Of a stretch of DNA of 64,000 nucleotides, positions 1 to 13,070 are shown in pieces. The position numbers and the translations under genes were made by a program. The notes under the pieces are model-generated. The model ran no database searches. It had not been told where the DNA came from and worked only from the letters and a program-made list of their open reading frames with translations. Numbering within the stretch: the stretch's first letter is position 1; each line of letters opens with the position of its first letter. The DNA lies in the NCBI GenBank assembly GCA_036345935.2, contig JADWOT020001216.1, forward strand, positions 1 to 64,000, given 5' to 3'. This DNA comes from Taenia hydatigena (lineage: Eukaryota; Platyhelminthes; Cestoda; Cyclophyllidea; Taeniidae).

Positions 1-40
1 TGTACAAAGATCAAAGTTGTGTAGTAGCGGCACCACTTAG

Positions 41-2398
41 GTCCAAACTTCGTGTTGGGGCGACACGTAGCCCTGAATCATTCATTGTGCTGCATTCCTA
101 CACGCATGGATTGTACAGCGGAATCAGCCAATTCCAACTCTAGTTTTGCATCTCAAGTTCAGGAGGACAGAAGTTCCAGTGAGTGCTTCAAATTTATAGT
201 GTCCTTGTCAGATGGTATGTTTTTAGGATTATAAGCTTGATTTTTTATGAAGCCACCCGGTTTCTGCATGTATTATCCAAATTATTCCCTTTCTTGGCAC
301 TTTGCAGCTTAATAATAAGGTAGTGATAAGCAGAAATTTAAATTTAAGTTGCTTGCTTTCGTACCTATATGGGAAAATTTGCCAAATTCTATCGATTTTG
401 TGTGTGGAGTTGGCAAAGCTATCCTCTTAACTTGTTGATGTTTTGGCGGTACTCTCAAAAGAGCCACCAAGTGCGGAATGTGTCCCAACCCCTGTTTATC
501 CACTTCAGTTTGTTAGTAGTACACACCCAGCGAAGTGACCCATTTAAAAATTATTATCTATTTTGACATTCAAATACGCGCTTCTGGGTTTAGCTCACTT
601 GAGGGAATTTTTAAGGTTGTGGCTGATTTTAATGTGGGAAGGTCATGTCCGATTTCGTCAGCATTAAATAGGAAGGCCTGTCTACTAGTGAGAGAGTGGG
701 CATGCTGTACAATTTTAAGAGGCCGTGAAGCTGGAAAATGCATTTCATATTTTCTTTTTTTCACTGACGTCACTTTTGCTTTATTTCACAATTACTTTTT
801 AATTAAAATAAAGATCGTGCCTTGGAGGACCCTTTTGGCCCAAGAGGACCTAACCCGTCGGCTCTTGCAGATGGAATTTCCACAGTAACCGTAAGTACTT
901 GGAATTGGGCTGCAGTACGGCCATGACCTATCCGTGCCTTTTCGTATTTAAAAACGACGATTGCTTTTGATAGAACTCAGATAATTTGTCGCCAAAAGCG
1001 GCTACTGGTGCACCTTACGAAAGAAATATGGAATCAGCTGGGTCGATACCTCCACTCAATGACTTCGCGTCACCATCTAATCCAAGTTCGACTCCAGCTG
1101 TGATCTCTCTCGGAGGTCATAATATTACACAGCTTACTACAAATTTCCATATAAATTGCCCCATGGCTGCTACTGCTCCACTTGGTGGTGAATTCGGCAA
1201 TTGTCTTCCGACGCTACAATCCGTAAGCACGTTCGTCCGAGGATTAGCTAAGGAAATTATGCTTCTACTATATGCACAAGGCCTGTTTTAGTTGTTGACG
1301 ACTAAAATGCTTCTGATGGTTACATATGTGGGCAAAGGCTGAGACAAAAGGTCTGTTCTACCATTGCAGTGTCCCGCAGCATTTGCACAGATCCCGCCAA
1401 GTGCAGCAATTGTGTCCCCAGTATGGCCGAATCCTGCAGCCGTTGCTGTAACCGACAACGCTGGGTTAGCCATCAGCAACACAATTGCTGCTCTAGAAGC
1501 TAAATACGAGGCCGCAAAAAATGATCCCTTAGTGGTGCAGTACATTGCATCTCTGGTGGCTCAACACAACTTACAGCAGCTCATGCTGCGTCAGCAACAG
1601 CAATATCTTGCTACCAGTGTACTTCAGAACAACCAATTTTACCCGAGTTGGAATGTGCAACTTACAATGCCAAGCACTTCTTATAACAGCGCAGGTGAGT
1701 TGTCGTTTGCCGTCCTTTGCTGTGGAAGTTATGCCTTTCTAGCCATTCACCATCATGCATTACTTTAAGCTACCCACCCACCTGTGTGCATCGATCCCCA
1801 GTTTGGATATGGTAAGCTTGTGCTTCTCCTTTTATTTTCTCATGCCTGAAAATTCTTTCGAATGCATTATTTTCTTTTGCCTTTAACAGCAGTGGCTGCT
1901 CAATGCCCCGCCCAAGTTGCAAACACCCCTTTTCACCAAGAACCCGTTGGGTGGGAGTCAATGAGAAGGGGCCCAAAAGGCTCCAACCTATTCATCTTCC
2001 ATATTCCTCAGGAATGTAGTGAAAAGAATTTACACGATCTGTTTACGCCATTTGGGCGAGTATTGAGTGTGAAGATATTTTTGGACAGAACGACAGGCCA
2101 AAGCAAAGGCTTTGGTAAGTACACATGTTTGGTCAACTGTCCTTTAAGTTGCCACGATCTCTGTTAACCGCTGTGCATCCATTTTTACAGGTTTTGTCAG
2201 CTACGACAATGCCGCGAGTGCGCAGAACGCAATCCGCGCAATGGATGGCTATGCTTTGGGAAGGAAAAGATTAAGAGTTCAATTAAAGCGCCTGGAAGGT
2301 AGGCCTTTCATAAGCCATAGGTATTAACGACTGTTATAGCTCATGCCAGTGTAATTTCAGGTGTTATTTCCCCTTCTTTAGAGGACGATCACGAATGA
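41..2398 (+). CDS. CELF: CELF/Bruno-like RNA-binding protein, 3' part of the gene (linker and third RRM)
   Basis: CELF (CUGBP/Bruno) proteins bind GU-rich RNA and control splicing, translation and decay. The exons I place are about 41-178 (left edge uncertain), 814-890, 974-1222, 1370-1694, 1770-1811, 1890-2114, 2191-2298 and 2382-2398. All use AG/GT borders and the phases agree throughout. The first exons encode the poorly conserved linker ([17 protein letters not shown], then Ser/Asn/Ala/Gln-rich sequence). Exons 1890-2114 and 2191-2298 encode RRM3, with RNP2 (LFIFHI) and RNP1 (KGFGFVSY, formed across the intron at 2114/2191). RRM3 ends [17 protein letters not shown]. The protein then stops with EDDHE, shorter than the usual KPY-type CELF tail. 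RRM1 and RRM2 lie left of the window. The introns after 814 are about 75-150 bp. The family call is very secure; the CELF subtype cannot be told. The most doubtful piece is the exon ending at 178. Confidence 0.95.
1770..1811 (+). other. CELF: 42-nt CELF microexon
   Basis: An AG acceptor ends at 1769 and a GTAAGC donor begins at 1812. Both neighbouring junctions are phase 1, so this 14-codon exon can be included or skipped without changing the frame. It encodes a Pro-rich stretch ([13 protein letters not shown]) just before RRM3. Skipping is an inference from the phase only. Confidence 0.6.
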
Positions 2399-3300
2399 GG
2401 CGCCTTGCCTTTTGACAATTTTACAGTACACCAAGGTAGTCTATCCAGTTTTATAATGGTTAATGCGCTCAAAGCTGAGTAAGCTACTACATTGTTAGCA
2501 CTTTTATATGTGATGCTCAATATCGAAAAGAGTTACACATGCTGTTATAATCTATCATGGTGTTTTGGATGTCGCTACTCAGTGTTTGCCTGAGCGCCAC
2601 CTGATGCAGTGTATATTTTCCCTTGCCAGTGTTGATTTTACCATTTCCTATGCTCTCGCTGTGTTGCATGACTATCAGCTATAGGAATTTCAGGTGTCTG
2701 CTTTGATAGCTTCTCCCACTTTCGTGTAAGAAGCGCAGCTTTTGCATTGAGAGTTATGTCCTGCATAGATTTTTAATATGACTTCACGCATATTTAGTTT
2801 AATGCAACGTTTCACGCAGTCAAGTGCATCAGCACTTTTTTTCTTTCTTACCTCCAAATGCGCTAATTTGTACAAACGCCTATATTTGGGCACACGCCGC
2901 ATGGCACTGTTTTAATTTTATCGCTCCTTATAATGCGATCCTTTTATTGTTTTAGATGTCCAGCTTCTTTGTATTAATCGCCATGCTTATGTGAGATCCA
3001 AAACATTCCTTTAAAAAATATTTTGCTCATTCAGTTATCCTTTATTTTTGTAATAAGGTTGCTAAAGCCATGTCTTTTCATAGCATGATTACTAACTTCG
3101 AATGTGAGGTGCGATTTATAATGGGAAGCATGCGAACTAAGAAGGAAGGTTGCAATCTTCACACTTGCTCTGAATTATCAATCATTGTGAAAATAACTTG
3201 TTTGATATCCTCTGTAAGTCCTACATGAAAACGAATTGCGAGTTAAGAATTAATAATTGGAGTGAAAGCAGGATCTTCTTTGTTATATAGAATAGAGGGC
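2399..3300. other. 3' flank/UTR of the CELF gene
   Basis: No open frame of note and no AATAAA signal was seen. This stretch matters because it aligns, diverged but collinear, with 7953-8700. Anchors are the shared AATGCAACGT at 2801 and 8301, and the region around 2720-2830, which matches 8230-8330. Confidence 0.5.
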
Positions 3301-6300
3301 GATTCCGTATGAAGTGCATTTGTCAAATGAAAGGTATTGTTCCCGGATGGCGTGCTGTGATGTCGTCCATACTTTTATTGGGTTCAGCAACTGGTAGACT
3401 TTTGATAGGTCAGTCAGATCTAATCAACAGCACCGTTTACTGCGCCCAAAGTACAGAGTTTGACATATGGACGAAATTTGGCTACAAACAAATGTTAGGG
3501 TCATCACTGCAGTGTTTGTGTTGTTCCGTGGCTCACCCTACGTGTAATTTCGCTGCGCGGTGGCTTGTTAAGGATTAAGTCGGGTAATTGTACAACCTGA
3601 TGCATGACTCTGCATTCATAATCGCAACCGTAAGAACCACTGTAACTGGTGGATTTGTGCAGTCTGTTATCAATGGCGCTGACGGGTTGACCGGGTTGAA
3701 CAGGCTTTGATAACCATCAGTCAACGATAGCAATGCAAGCAGTTAGCATGAGTCATTTCAAAGCATCTTAGCTTGAGCCAAGTTAGATGGGCAAGGAACA
3801 CGTAGCTGTAAGAGTAAAGCGTTTAATGTTTCCGATACGATTAGTTTTGTCGATGTTGGCGATGTAGGATTGGTGATCTCTGGGAGGTTGGACATAGTTA
3901 AGGCATCGATTGCTATGACCTTAGGGTTAGGGTTAGGGGCGTCGTCGCTTTGTGCCGTCACCTAGCCAGCACCTTGGATAACAGGGGCTGTGGATAAAAA
4001 ATGCGAGACGACCTTTGCGCGACCCCATCTGACCTTAAAAGCTATCAGAGTCTGTGAGCATCTACGCCATTGTCCATTTCGGCAGCTGCAGTCCTCTATC
4101 GCATATCAGGATTCGGGTAAAGAACTACTCGACTTGCCGACAGGGGACTTTAAGGTGAAGGCATGAAAGGTGGCACAAACCCTTCTGTTGTAGCAGACTG
4201 ACTCTCCTTCTTATGATATCAGAATGCGTTACCCATGTAATGATTCAGTAGTGGGACAAAATATAGACTTGTTTGATCCCATGTAATGAGAGCATTGGGC
4301 AAAGCCTAAACCGGCTCTTAACTGAAGACAATTTTTTTAATTGTCTGCCAATAGCTTGAGTCTTCGCTGCATCACTGAGTGTAAAAGTAAATGTAAAGAC
4401 AGCTTAAGATGACCATTCTGTTTAAAGTATCACAACAGGCGAGGTGATATCGTGAAAAGTCAAATAAGCTAGCAGGCTTTCATATCGACGTGTCTGGCCC
4501 ATCTTTAGATACTTACGTCGCTGACGGTTCTGTGGAAAGGCGAAAGTGACGGGATACGAAGCCGTAAGCGGGATATCATTTGAAATCTAAACTTGCCTTA
4601 AAGTACTGTGCGCAAGGTATTGAGCTCATTTGCCGCAATTGTAGTCGTTTCCCCACTGGCTTAATTGACGTAGTTAGTAAGTGGTGACATCGCACAAAGC
4701 ACTTGTAGCACAACCTTTTAGTACTCTGCGATAGTACGTCTTATAACAATATGTCTGAGCATTAGCAGTTGTGACTGAATAAAACTTGCCACCGCATGCT
4801 TTAGTTTAGCATTCTAAGGTACTGCCGTGGCATCATTAACATGAGCGGCATATTCGGTAGGCATTATTGAATGGTTGCTGCCCATTTCGACCAAAATGAT
4901 AGAAAAAGTTGCATTTTACTGCCATTAATCGGATGCTATCAATTTATTGCAAAGTACAAACGTGCAGCACTGACTCTTGATAAGGTCAACGCGTAAATTT
5001 GGGATAAATGCATCTCCAACCCTTTACCCAAAGCGGCAGAGACATTGTCACGAACTTTTGCTGTTTTGACAATGCAGGTAGCAAAGCATCATTCTTAATG
5101 TTGGCTAAAGCAAGAATGGGGACTGAGCAACTTCTTAGTTGTCAGATGGGCAAAATATAGCGAATGAATGATCGACGACAGTGAGATCAGCGGCAGCTCT
5201 TCGCCGTCATGCGTGTCTGCATGTGCTGTGGCATGCTCGACCGATCGACATAGGCAGGAAGCCAGGAAAGGAAGCCTAATCACAGAAAAAAAAACATTTC
5301 CACAGGCGTAAGTGACTTTGCCCCTGCATTCGTAAAGAGGCGGAGCTGGTACATGCTTCCTTACACTCTAAACATCGCCAAATCCTCATTCACTTCATTA
5401 TCATTCACTTCATCAACAGGTGTAGAGAAGTAGACGATGTTGCTTTCATGCCGTTGTCAAGCGTCTCAATGATGCTTTTGTATGCTGCATAAGGCACGGT
5501 AATAGTGGCAGCAAGAGAGGTGATCGGAGAGTTGCATATCGAATGTACCAGATCGCAGTAATGGAAGATAAAGTTAGAGCTAGGATAATATGGCAGTGCA
5601 AGAGATGGCAGGCGGGTCATAAAGCTGTAAAACCGATTCAGGTAATGGGCACAGGTTTCGGCTAGAAGAATGCGTAGACAGACCTGCTGCGAGGTTTTCG
5701 TCATTGCACTTTTTTATTCGGTGATATTGATGACGAGTAGAATTGTGTTTCGCTCTTTTTGCAAATCGTCACATTAACCTCCTGGTTAAAAAGGCACCAC
5801 ACATTCTAAACCAAATTTTTGCATCACGTTATTATTGCTGATTGAATTACAGTATTGTGCTGCGGGCACTTGCGATTGCGCTTAGAAGTAAGACCAGCAG
5901 TAATTCAGTTGTTTATTGCCTCGCTTTAAACAAATAAATCGGGAAAGTAAATCAAATCGAAGGCATAGCTTACCGGTCAAGTTTTCCTTTTGGGACGTTG
6001 TAGGTCATGCTTGCATGAAAAGATGCATGCGTAGACACATAGCCAGGATGCTTCGTTGAGAACAATTTATTTTACGCTAATTAATCCGAAAGAAAAGCAA
6101 CGCATTGCATTGTACGTTGTTGCCCATCTTCCCCTTACACATCCTACGAAGTGTTGATAAGTGGAGCTGAGCATATACATAGGAGTGATGCCCAATAGCG
6201 GTGTTGCTGCATACGCATCTTGGAATAAATAGTGCATCACTATGGAAACACCGAATAGGGACGGAACATAAAGAAGCAGTCAAGATAATCTGTGGCTACA

Positions 6301-6826
6301 TTCTAAGGCTAGTGTTATGCTCTTCTTCAGAATAGTAACGCAGACACCGCTGGAAATGAACTTGACATTAGGCTACAGTGTCTCCGCAGCTAAGTGCACA
6401 AATAATACGATCAAAACCATTTTACATCCATAGCATCTCAACTAACAGCCTTAAAGTGGACCATCTTACCGTAAAAGGACAGGGAAACCGGCGAATGCAA
6501 CTTTCTCGAAGCAAGGAGAAATTTACTGTAATTGTGAGCGATGACTTGTCTGTGTAGATGTAACACGAATGTTGTTCTCCTTGTCAACTGCATTAAGGCA
6601 GTGCTTTATTTAACCTTGGGCAACATTCTGCAGCGGTTCGTTAAAAAGCTTAATTGCAAATAAAAGAAAACAAAAAAGCGCTTTGAACTTTTTGAACTAC
6701 AGACATGGGCGGGTTTTAGAGCATAAAAACGTCAAGTGTGGACTTCAATGCCGCCTTATTACTCCGGAAACATTCATAAAATGATGCTGCATATTAGAAA
6801 GCTATAGTGTTAAAAACTTTCCTTAG
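3301..6826. other. No recognisable gene
   Basis: Only short open frames are present. The longest with an ATG is 89 codons at 3309-3578 (+), Cys- and Ser-rich, with no family I recognise and no clear splice signals. A three-unit TTAGGG run is listed separately. Confidence 0.5.
3921..3938 (+). repeat. Interstitial (TTAGGG)3
   Basis: Three perfect TTAGGG units, the animal telomere motif. A tract this short can arise by chance or by repair. It is no evidence of a chromosome end. Confidence 0.7.
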
Positions 6827-7168
6827 CGACATTACCGCACAAGATATCGGCTTGAAGGTGGCGCTCTTGCGTTCATTGCGAAGTTATGCTTGGCGTCTCA
6901 AGCAGGACATAAAGATACCGCACTGTTAAGTGTCTTTGTGGCAAACGCAGCAAACTGTCCTGCAGAAATATTGCTGAAATTTTACTTCCTTACCTTCCCA
7001 ACTTCCCTATTCGATCTCGAGACCTACTTGTATGCCCTCTTGACACTTTTTGAAGAGAAATACGAAATGACATACTCAGAGTTTATAAAGTTTGTGCATA
7101 GGATTTCAAGCAAACCGAGTACAAGGAATTTCACAGAGTGGTTAAACATTCAAAATTTGCTCATTTAA
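6827..7168 (+). other. Unassigned open frame of about 113 codons
   Basis: The frame is open from just after a TAG at 6824 to a TAA at 7166-7168, with no ATG near the left edge. The peptide looks protein-like (FEEKYEMTYSEFIKFVHRI near the C-terminus), but I recognise no domain. Its length is only a little above what chance gives in this base composition. It could be an orphan exon or noise. Confidence 0.15.
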
Positions 7169-7544
7169 GGTGCATGCAAACATGGTACACAACTACGGGG
7201 TTTGCTACTTACAGTGACTGCTTATCACTATCTGATATATTTTACATCGCATTTACTTATCTTGCCGGAATCCGATAGATTTCCACCAAATTCATGCCAA
7301 TTAGTAAAATCGTGAACCTTTGAATTCGTTACTGAGGACTGAATCGTAGCTCCCACAAAACCATACTCACCGCAGTTCTCTATTCTTCAGCTTGTCAGAT
7401 CGCCTTCACCGAGGTGTAAATTCACCAACACTAAAAGATGAATCGTATGGCACTTTAGATATGCCACTTTGTTGGCGTCATAAGGAGAGCTTTATCAATT
7501 TGCACGGCCCTTATTAAAATAAGTTTCTAATAAATTTCGCCCCT

Positions 7545-8700
7545 TTTGCTCACACCAGAGGGATCTTAAAGGCCGTAACCTGCTCATTTTTATCTCTTAC
7601 AAGAGTGCAGTTGGTTAGACTTGATTAACCTGCATTCGTCATTTTGACGGGTGATAGGTGTGAAAGTGTTTCTACGCAGAGCAACCAAGCAAAGCAGATG
7701 TGCTCACAAGATTAACTGCCTTAAAAATTTCCACGCTCTACGTTGAACGCAGTGTGTCGATTTTACAAAGCTGTAGGTGCACAGGGAACGATACGTGCGA
7801 TGGATGGATAGGCTTTGGGAAGGAAGAATTTAAAGGTTCAGCTAGGGCGCTCTGGGGTAGAACTTTTGCGCTACAGATCTTACAGACTGTTAATACTCCT
7901 GGCATAATGCTTTTAAAAATATCGTTTTGCTTTAGTAGCCAATCAAAAATGATGCATCTTGCCTTTGACTGTCTAGTGGACGACAAATTTGCCTCACAGC
8001 CCTTTTCTCTAATCTTTGCCGACATCTTGAACTAATTTAAGCGCTATCGCATCGTCAGTTTCATGAGATTTATTTGCTTTGGCACTACATCTCAGATGCC
8101 ACATTTGAGTGTCTGTGTGGTTATCATTTGGGCGTGTGGCTTTCGCTATCGCTAATGTGTTGCTTGACTGTCGGTTTGAGTAATATTTGGGTGGTTTTGC
8201 TTTAACTATTGCTCTTGCCTTGATGCATGCAACACAGCCCCCAGCATTTAGAGTTATTCTACATACAGATTTTATTCATACCTTTGTGCATCATTTGGTT
8301 AATGCAACGTTCTACCTGGTTAATCGCATCGCCATAATTTTATCATTCGCCGATTTTTAATTGCTTTTTCTGTTTTGGTTGGCCATAGCTCATTTGTATC
8401 GCATACAGCGTGTTTATTAAGGTAAGTGTTTTGCTTCTTTACTAATATTTAATTCGTGCGACCAAAAAATGATGCCTTTAATGAAGTTGGCATTTCATTT
8501 GTATTCCAGATGAAGCCCCAGGTGCATTTAAATAAGGCTGCAGGAAGATTTACAGGCTATTTTCTTTGCACAAATTAATCAATTAAATGCATAAGGTGTG
8601 GTTTTACAGCGTGCCAGGGGTGAACTACGATAAAGGTTGTAGTTTTTGATATTTAATTTATCAGACGATGGGAGATAACTTAGATTACATCTAATCCCAT
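7545..8700 (+). pseudogene. Unprocessed duplicate of the CELF 3' end
   Basis: This segment aligns collinearly with about 1940-3190 of the CELF gene, offset 5.5-5.6 kb. It carries decayed RRM3 exon sequence. The region at 7640-7685 matches 2050-2105, and 7802-7860 matches 2240-2300, including GATGGATGG and GCTTTGGGAAGGAA. The intron between those exons is also present. The acceptor that reads TTTTACAG in the gene reads TTTTACAAAG here. A stop replaces the Tyr codon in the MDGYALG motif (TAG), and the last-exon acceptor and stop are still visible around 7930-7952. Because intron and 3' flank are retained, this is a DNA duplication and not a retrocopy. It is in the same orientation as the parent. 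Both ends are approximate and the copy may extend further right. Confidence 0.8.
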
Positions 8701-11700
8701 TTAGTGGATTAGCCCTCGGCAACTCCCAGCCATGGCGGTAGGCCATTTTCCGTTATAATGATGGAGAATCTGTCTGTAAAGGATGCTTTTGTGACCCCTG
8801 CTCTATATGCGATTCGCATTAACGTAAAGAAAAGTGTAGTACCATTTCTCATTTGCAGTGATGCTAAGTGCAATTAACGGTCCAAAAAGAAAAACTCGTG
8901 ACCTTTTTACGATGGTGACATGCCCAAATCGATTTTTGGTGTGAGTTCGTAGCAGCTGCAACTCATGCACTCACTGTTCAACGTACGGTAATGCAGACGC
9001 TCCAATGACTATGCGCAACAATGAACGACCACTGAGGACTACCACTGCCATTGGCTTGCAACCGACCTCCATTATACCACTGACATTCTTTTAATATTTT
9101 GCTGCTTCTGTTGGGCCTAGGTTATTGTCATTATAACGTGCTGACCTCAAGTTGTCTAAGGTGTCTCCAACCTACCATGCAATCCTGCGTCTACCCAGCC
9201 ACTACCTCTGCTGTCTCACATTGTGACAGCCGGCGTATGTACTGTCTCGCCCTCAGTAGGTGCTGCAGTCATTTGTAGCAGTTAAGTGACATTTTTTTCT
9301 CATATGGCTACACATTTAAAGTATCATAAGTGCATACCAGAGCCTTCCTGTTACGCCTTGATCCCATTTTCTTACTTAGGCCATTGAATGTCGAAGCGTC
9401 CGTTTAACGTAGCTTAAGACTTTCCAAAATCACGAATTGGCCACTGTAGTTGGTTCAATGTTTGCTTCATTGTATTTGTCCTTTGATTTATTTATTGATT
9501 AAACCCCAAGTTATGAGCCCCATGCGCATTAAGTTTTTATTGCTAAGACTGCGAATGAGCGAAATTATCAAATTGGGTAAAAGGATGGGCACAGGAATCA
9601 GATCCTTATGTGATGCTACACGTTAGAATTAGGAGCTTATCGCAATGGCAGTGAGATATCACGTCTGCAACTCACAGCTATCAACGCTCCTCAACAACTC
9701 TCCGCACGACTCACCAAAGAAGGACTGTTAGCGAGGCCGAGTTACGAATGTTTAAGCATACCCCAAGTGCCTAAATTTCCCTTGATTTTTATCTGTTCTT
9801 GTACATTATCATGGCCTTGATTTAAATACACATATTCTAATTTCAAGGTATTTCTAAACTCACTGATTTGCTCAAATTCACTAGTTCTAATCTTCAGTTT
9901 TGCCTGCAAATCTGGTCGACTGTGCTGTTTTTGCGATTGGTGGTGCCATATCTCATTACTTAGCTATCACGTAAAATTAAACAATCACGCAGTCAAATTG
10001 GATTCCATCAATTGCATTCTGCGACATTACAAAAATGCAGTCAGTTATGGCGTGAATAAACAAAACTTGCTAGCTGATTACAGGTCGAGAAGACGACGCG
10101 TCAGGTGACAGTACAACATTGTCCTGGCAACCAAACCTCCGTCTGCCTACTCACATCGGAATATCTCTCATTGTGAGCCCAGCGATGAGTTCAAATCGAG
10201 TAACAGAGCAGGGCCATGCATGCAGATGCAAAGTCGGTCTAGCGTGAACATAATTTCTGCAGAACAAAAGAGGTACACCAGTAGGCATTCAATTCGTCGT
10301 GGAGAAGTCCGTCTTCTTCTCAAAGAATGTGGGTGCAGGTGTAGACTTGGCCCAAATGTTGGCGCTTCGGATTCGCAAGTTGGAAGCAGGGTGGAGTGCT
10401 GAACGAGAGACGCATTTTCCTATTCCAACGTTAACTTAATGAGAAATAGGCTATAAGGTGCATGCGGTCTTGACTGCGTTTGACTGAAATCTTAGCCAAC
10501 TGGCATCGGTAGAGGATTTGCATAGATTAATTCTACCACATAGATTGCCTTCTGCTCTAGAGTTGGTAAAGACTCTGCTATCCTCAATGATATCAGCACT
10601 TTTTTTCCCGGTTTGCAATGGAACAGATAGTCTTCCTTCTTTTAATGCCAACGTATTGCGATAGGGCTGAAGACCGCATAGACGCAGAGCAACGACTTCG
10701 CTCACGCGTGTTGCTTGGGTTAGCGTCGCATGCAAGGAGCCAGTAGGAAACACACTCTCAACTGATTGGCCTACACTAAAGCACGCGCCGCTACAGTACA
10801 TGGATCGGGTTGGTTTACTGGTGGCGCTGATGATAAACTTGAGCACACAAAGTGCGGAGGAGAGAAGTGGTTGGACAGTCACAATCGAAACGGATCTTGG
10901 ATTGCAAACTCACAAAGCAGTGGCAGGCGTACTGCAGCCCATAATTCTCCGCTCGTAATGATCTAATCATTCTAGTACGTTAACTGTATCGATTTAGTGG
11001 CAATTCGCTTAAAAATATCGTCCATGAAGGAGTTCATTTCACACATCGTCTTCCAAGAGATTCCCGCATCAGGTTGGACTTCGCCCAACACTATCAATGC
11101 AGGTAGCGCAAATCCTCTTCTATTTCTCCTTCACCGCCTTCTGTGCCTTCACCCTTGATGCTTTCTTCGCAGCCTTGCCTGCCACTACTTCAGGAGTCAT
11201 GACAACCTCTTCCCATCAGTGGAACGCAACACTATTACTGAAGAAGTTCACACCGCCAATAGCATAGGCGCCAGCCCATCGCAACTACCAAAAATGGATC
11301 ATTAATCTTCTCTTTGGCTTGGTCGTATAGAGAGAAAATCGTGCTAACAGCCTGCCATATCTCAACACCATTTCGATGATGCTACTTTTGCATGAGCCTG
11401 GAAACACCACTTTGGTCGGCCTTGGCTTTTTCGTTTGTTGTCGATACTACTGCTAGTTGCTGGTCAGTCCGTCGTGCTTACGTAAATCATGATGAAAATG
11501 CGGGGAAATAACATTCTGCTATTGGTACACTTGCGACTCATTCGCTTGTATTTTGGGCCATTTTATCTACTTTCTGGAGGAAGCAAGAAGTCCGACTCGG
11601 ATCAGGATCACTTAAATTAGTCCGTGCTGTACGATGATGAACTTAAAAATGCAACTGTTTCAAATGCGTATTGGGTGGCTTTAGTTGAGAAATTCAAGCT

Positions 11701-12970
11701 CACACTTGAAAATGGATGACAATCAATGCAACGGTCTCTCAAAAATTTATCTTTGGACGAAATCTGTGGGTGGCACAGATATAACCTTACTTGTCGATTT
11801 GTTCCGACATTGAAATCTCGATAATTGTGCAAGCATGTCCATGAATCTGTCTTTGAAAGAACAAAAGTCTTATCCTTCCATAAGCAAAGCTTTCCCATGC
11901 AACAATTATTGGTACAAATGTCTGCAAGAACTATAGAAACCTCAATATTAGTGTATGTATATAAATGTACGCAAGTCTCCACATCTTCTTGTAGCAATCA
12001 AGGCTGCACATTAGTTTCAGTGATACCAGCAGTGTTGGTGTCGAGCTAGAGAGCTAGTTAGTGTTAACTCAATCCTTAGAGACGTGGCTGTAGAATATTT
12101 AAAAAATTTACCAAATGAGTAGTGCTTATAATCATATCATTAAAATTACCATCAATGGTAGCTTATTTTGTACCAACTTTCACCTTATTCCCAATAATCC
12201 TTTTCCTGAAGTTACGACTTGTGTCACACCTATCTGTCGACCATGCTAAGTACCCTAGTCAAGTCCCAATAAAGGCAGCTCGTCGCATCGTATGACTTTA
12301 GTCTCAGATCACAAGCATTGGATAATCACATTAACTAATCACACGTGGGCGTAGTGAAGCAGGTAACTTGCCTCAATGCACAAATCCGTCTCACCATCCA
12401 CCTATGTATATGGTTGTCGCAACTTGGAGTAAACATCGAATAGTACCACGTGTAAGCATTTATCCTACTAAACAAGAATACAATTTTGCGGCCTGTGTGC
12501 CTTAGTCCTTTATTTTTCGAATAATGGAAAACCGGCAGGTGTCGAAAAGTAAATTGATTACGCAAGAGCTTCCTTATTGTGGGCGAATTGCGCAAAACTT
12601 TCCTTTCAATAATAGCTTGCAGTTTTATTGACAAATTTATCATCCTCCGAGGGTGCGTGCTCTTTTATGAAGGCGATCTCAATTTCTCTCTTTAAATTGG
12701 TCGAAATTTGAGACAGATCTGCGGATTTTGGCATTATTCCGCATAGACGTTTACTGCATATGGCGTGGTTCCATCACCTTCGTATGTGGAAAGTGCCTTG
12801 AAAATCTGCAAATGACTTTCTCGACACATGAACTTAGTCACAAAATCTGTGGTGATTGCATCTCAGGCCTTAGATTGGCACAGCAGTTAAGCGCTAAATA
12901 AGCGCCACTGAATCCAAGCACAGTCGCAGCGCATGTCTTTGTGTGAGCCAACCAGCTGCAAGCACGTACC
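8701..12970. other. No confident gene
   Basis: I see no recognisable gene. The longest frame is 143 codons at 10451-10882 (-), about the length chance can give over the window. Around 11120-11470 (-) a frame broken by two stops and one shift reads like protein (IFSLYDQAKEKINDPFLV, then a Lys/Ala-rich end KKASRVKAQKAVKEK). Its family is unknown. It may be a decayed exon set or chance. Confidence 0.45.
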
Positions 12971-12974
12971 TTAC

Positions 12975-13070
12975 TGACTCGTTGGCTGCAATGCGTAGCC
13001 GTGACAGCGCGCGTGGGAGAATTCGTTGGCCTGCACTTCTGTGGCCCTCCTTCCCATCGAAATACACCGG
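12975..13070 (-). CDS. Possible further exon of the DUR3-like symporter
   Basis: It has a pyrimidine-rich acceptor (TTTTGCTTCCTGTAAAG) and a GTAAGG donor. It is exactly 32 codons, phase 0 at both ends, matching the phase in which the 15444-15625 exon ends. It begins PVYFDG, which can be aligned with the family's conserved VFxDxxYW segment in the middle of DUR3 transporters. However, the Tyr-Trp pair and most of the following glycines are missing. A piece encoding the preceding helix would still have to lie between 13.1 and 15.4 kb and was not found. All three frames are open here, which weakens the case. Confidence 0.3.

Noticed and set aside
3921..3938. TTAGGG units as a sign of a telomere
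   Set aside because: Only three units, with unique sequence on both sides.
10451..10882. A 143-codon minus-strand frame with RVSEVVALR, reminiscent of the Arg motif of tyrosine recombinases
   Set aside because: The other catalytic motifs (His-x-x-Arg, Tyr) are absent, and a frame of this length is expected about once or twice by chance in 64 kb.
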